Assembly (NCBI RefSeq): GCF_001839655.2
Contig: NZ_CP056087.1
Location: forward strand, 1,364,001 to 1,428,000
DNA: 64,000 nucleotides
Reading direction: 5' to 3'
Source: Pseudomonas argentinensis
GTDB taxonomy: Bacteria > Pseudomonadota > Gammaproteobacteria > Pseudomonadales > Pseudomonadaceae
In this document: positions 62,118 to 64,000 of the stretch, in pieces
How the letters are laid out: each line of letters opens with the position of its first letter
How positions within the stretch are numbered: position 1 is the first letter of the stretch
Made by a program: the position numbers and the translations under genes
Notes under the pieces: generated by a model
Told to the model about the DNA's origin: nothing
Database searches by the model: none
The model's input: only the letters and a program-made list of their open reading frames with translations

Positions 62118-63635
62118 ATGTCGGTTTCTCCTTCCTTCGATGCGCCTGATGCCTCCGCTGAACCGGTCGCGCTGCGTCGCCTGCCGTTCGCCTTTGCCAA
62201 GCGCCACGGGGTCTTGTTGCACCTCGGGGCAGATGGGGCGCGTGTGGTTTATCGCCCAGGGGCGTCATTGGCGGCCGTGGGGGAGGCGTTACGTTTTGCA
62301 GGGTTGCCGCTGGATGTGGCGGAAGTGGATATCGCTACGTTCGACCAGGCGTTGAGCGAGGCCTATCAGCAGGACTCGTCCGCTGCCATGCAGATGGTCG
62401 AGGGCCTGGGTGATGATATGGACCTGGCCAGCCTCGCGGAACGTTTGCCGGAAACCGAAGACCTGATGGAGCAAGAGGACGATGCGCCGATCATCCGCCT
62501 GATCAACGCCATCCTCTCCGAAGCGGTGAAGGAAAACGCCTCTGATATCCATGTGGAGACCTTCGAGAAACGTCTGGTGGTTCGCTTCCGTATCGACGGC
62601 ATTCTGCGCGAGATGGTCCAGCCGCGTCGCGAGTTGGCCGGCTTGCTGGTCTCGCGGATCAAAGTGATGGCCAAGCTGGATATCGCCGAGAAGCGCGTAC
62701 CGCAGGATGGGCGCATCTCACTGCGTGTCGGTGGGCGTGAGGTGGATGTGCGGGTGTCGACACTGCCGTCGGCCAATGGCGAACGAGTGGTGTTGCGCCT
62801 GCTGGATAAACAGGCGGGGCGCCTGACTCTTACTCATTTGGGTATGAGCCCGCGCGATCAGCGCTTGATGGAAGAGGTGGTGCGCAAGCCTCACGGCATC
62901 ATTCTGGTGACCGGCCCCACCGGCTCGGGTAAGACCACCACCCTGTATGCCAGCCTGGTGAGCCTGAACAACGGCACACGCAACATCCTCACCGTGGAAG
63001 ACCCTATCGAATACCACCTGGAGGGTATCGGCCAGACCCAGGTGAATTCCAAGGTGGACATGACCTTCGCCCGTGGTCTGCGGGCGATCCTGCGTCAGGA
63101 CCCGGACGTGGTGATGGTCGGCGAGATCCGCGACCGGGAAACTGCCGAGATCGCGGTACAGGCTTCGCTCACCGGCCACCTGGTGCTCTCTACCCTGCAC
63201 ACCAACTCGGCCATCGGCGCCATCACCCGCCTGGTGGACATGGGGATCGAGCCGTTCCTGCTGTCATCCTCGCTGCTCGGCGTGCTGGCCCAGCGCCTGG
63301 TGCGCACGCTGTGCCCCGTATGCAAGGTGCCGTACCAGGCCGACGCCGCGGAATGCGCGCTGCTGGGTATCGACCCGGACACTACGCCCACCCTCTACCA
63401 CGCCAAGGGATGCAGCCACTGCAATCAGATCGGCTACCGCGGTCGTACCGGTATCTATGAGCTGGTGGTCTTCGATGACCATATGCGCACCCTGGTACAT
63501 AACGCCGCTTCCGAGCAGGAAATGACCCGCCACGCTCGCACCAGCGGCCCCAGCATCCGCGATGACGGCCGGCGCAACGTATTGGCCGGGGTGACCACGG
63601 TTGAAGAAGTACTGCGTGTGAGCCGCGACGAATAA
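62118..63635 (+). CDS. gspE: Type II secretion ATPase GspE (XcpR-like)
   Basis: Start codon 62118 gives [13 protein letters not shown] and 505 residues, close to the length of XcpR; upstream in-frame codons belong to the leader. The N1/N2 domains (residues 15-240) precede the ATPase. Walker A is [10 protein letters not shown] (Lys272), the Asp box is [10 protein letters not shown], Walker B is [16 protein letters not shown], and the His box is [11 protein letters not shown] zinc knuckle has C399-x2-C402 and C432-x2-C435. All key residues are intact. It powers pseudopilus assembly from the cytoplasmic face together with GspF and GspL. The region from 62006 through about codon 190 is duplicated to the left of the RHS locus. 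Its stop overlaps the gspF start. Confidence 0.97.
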   Translation: MSVSPSFDAPDASAEPVALRRLPFAFAKRHGVLLHLGADGARVVYRPGASLAAVGEALRFAGLPLDVAEVDIATFDQALSEAYQQDSSAAMQMVEGLGDDMDLASLAERLPETEDLMEQEDDAPIIRLINAILSEAVKENASDIHVETFEKRLVVRFRIDGILREMVQPRRELAGLLVSRIKVMAKLDIAEKRVPQDGRISLRVGGREVDVRVSTLPSANGERVVLRLLDKQAGRLTLTHLGMSPRDQRLMEEVVRKPHGIILVTGPTGSGKTTTLYASLVSLNNGTRNILTVEDPIEYHLEGIGQTQVNSKVDMTFARGLRAILRQDPDVVMVGEIRDRETAEIAVQASLTGHLVLSTLHTNSAIGAITRLVDMGIEPFLLSSSLLGVLAQRLVRTLCPVCKVPYQADAAECALLGIDPDTTPTLYHAKGCSHCNQIGYRGRTGIYELVVFDDHMRTLVHNAASEQEMTRHARTSGPSIRDDGRRNVLAGVTTVEEVLRVSRDE

Positions 63636-64000
63636 TGGCCGCCTTCGAGTACATCGCCCTCGACAGCCGGGGCCAGCAGCGCAAGGGCGTAATGGAGGGT
63701 GACAGCGCCCGCCAGGTGCGCCAGCTGCTGCGCGACAAGCAACTGGCGCCGCTGGATGTAAAACCTACCCGCAGCCACAAGGAGCGCAACAGCGGCGCCG
63801 GCTGGAGTTTTCAGCGCGGTTTGTCGGCGTCCGATCTGGCCTTGCTGACACGGCAACTGGCGACCTTGGTGCAAGCGGCCATGCCCATCGAGGAAGCGCT
63901 GCTGGCTGTTGCCGAGCAGAGCGAAACGCCACGGGTGAAGGCGATGATGCTGGCGGTACGCTCCCGGGTGCTGGAGGGCAACAGCCTGGCCAACAGCCTC
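63635..64000 (+). CDS. gspF: Type II secretion inner-membrane platform protein GspF (XcpS-like), 3'-partial
   Basis: The ATG overlaps the gspE stop (TAATG), so the two are translationally coupled. The visible 122 residues begin [20 protein letters not shown], then EGDSARQVRQLLRDKQLAPL, and include LSASDLALLTRQLATLVQAA, MPIEEALLAVAEQ and LEGNSLANSL. These are standard features of the first cytoplasmic domain of GspF. The gene continues past the window; its transmembrane segments are not yet reached. It forms the inner-membrane platform that GspE works on. Confidence 0.95.
   Translation, partial: MAAFEYIALDSRGQQRKGVMEGDSARQVRQLLRDKQLAPLDVKPTRSHKERNSGAGWSFQRGLSASDLALLTRQLATLVQAAMPIEEALLAVAEQSETPRVKAMMLAVRSRVLEGNSLANSL

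Noticed and set aside
1..64000. tRNA or rRNA genes
   Set aside because: No cloverleaf with CCA end or rRNA core sequence was noticed on either strand; I could not run a covariance search.

Overview
The window looks like a high-GC gammaproteobacterial chromosome, most likely Pseudomonas. It ends in the start of a type II secretion (xcp/gsp) operon, with a GspE/XcpR-like ATPase followed by GspF/XcpS. The rest is an accessory region of very large secreted proteins, candidate polymorphic toxins with their immunity genes, and traces of rearrangement.

Bases 1-50640 form what looks like one co-directional operon. It opens with a giant exoprotein gene (more than 11,170 codons, cut by the left window edge) made of beta-propeller, Ig-like, IPT/TIG, thrombospondin-type-3 (Tsp3) calcium-binding and carboxypeptidase-regulatory-like domains. 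Two periplasmic lipoprotein foldases follow (a parvulin isomerase and a SurA-like partner without an evident isomerase motif). Next are a 2,482-residue MshQ-like/Tsp3 protein with 13 exact 225-bp repeats, and a 2,096-residue secreted protein that ends in a probable PD-(D/E)XK nuclease domain. Two small genes after it are candidate immunity genes. The spacing is short or overlapping throughout. I infer that the foldases help the giant proteins fold in the periplasm, and that the 2,096-residue protein is an effector.

Bases 50637-55300 are a rearranged patch. Two paralogous short signal peptidase I genes of identical length lie on the minus strand. Between and beside them are a REP-associated (Y1) transposase element with 27-bp inverted ends, the tail of a lost gene coupled to a 449-residue orphan protein, and two fragments of a duplicated gspE.

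Bases 55500-61925 are an RHS locus. An RHS protein appears to be split into two secreted polypeptides with a small immunity candidate. It is followed by a silent, frameshifted orphan RHS C-terminus with its own TPR-type immunity candidate, and a frameshifted ankyrin-repeat remnant. The locus lies between two direct copies (about 690 bp) of the gspE 5' region. Intact gspE (62118-63635) and partial gspF finish the window.
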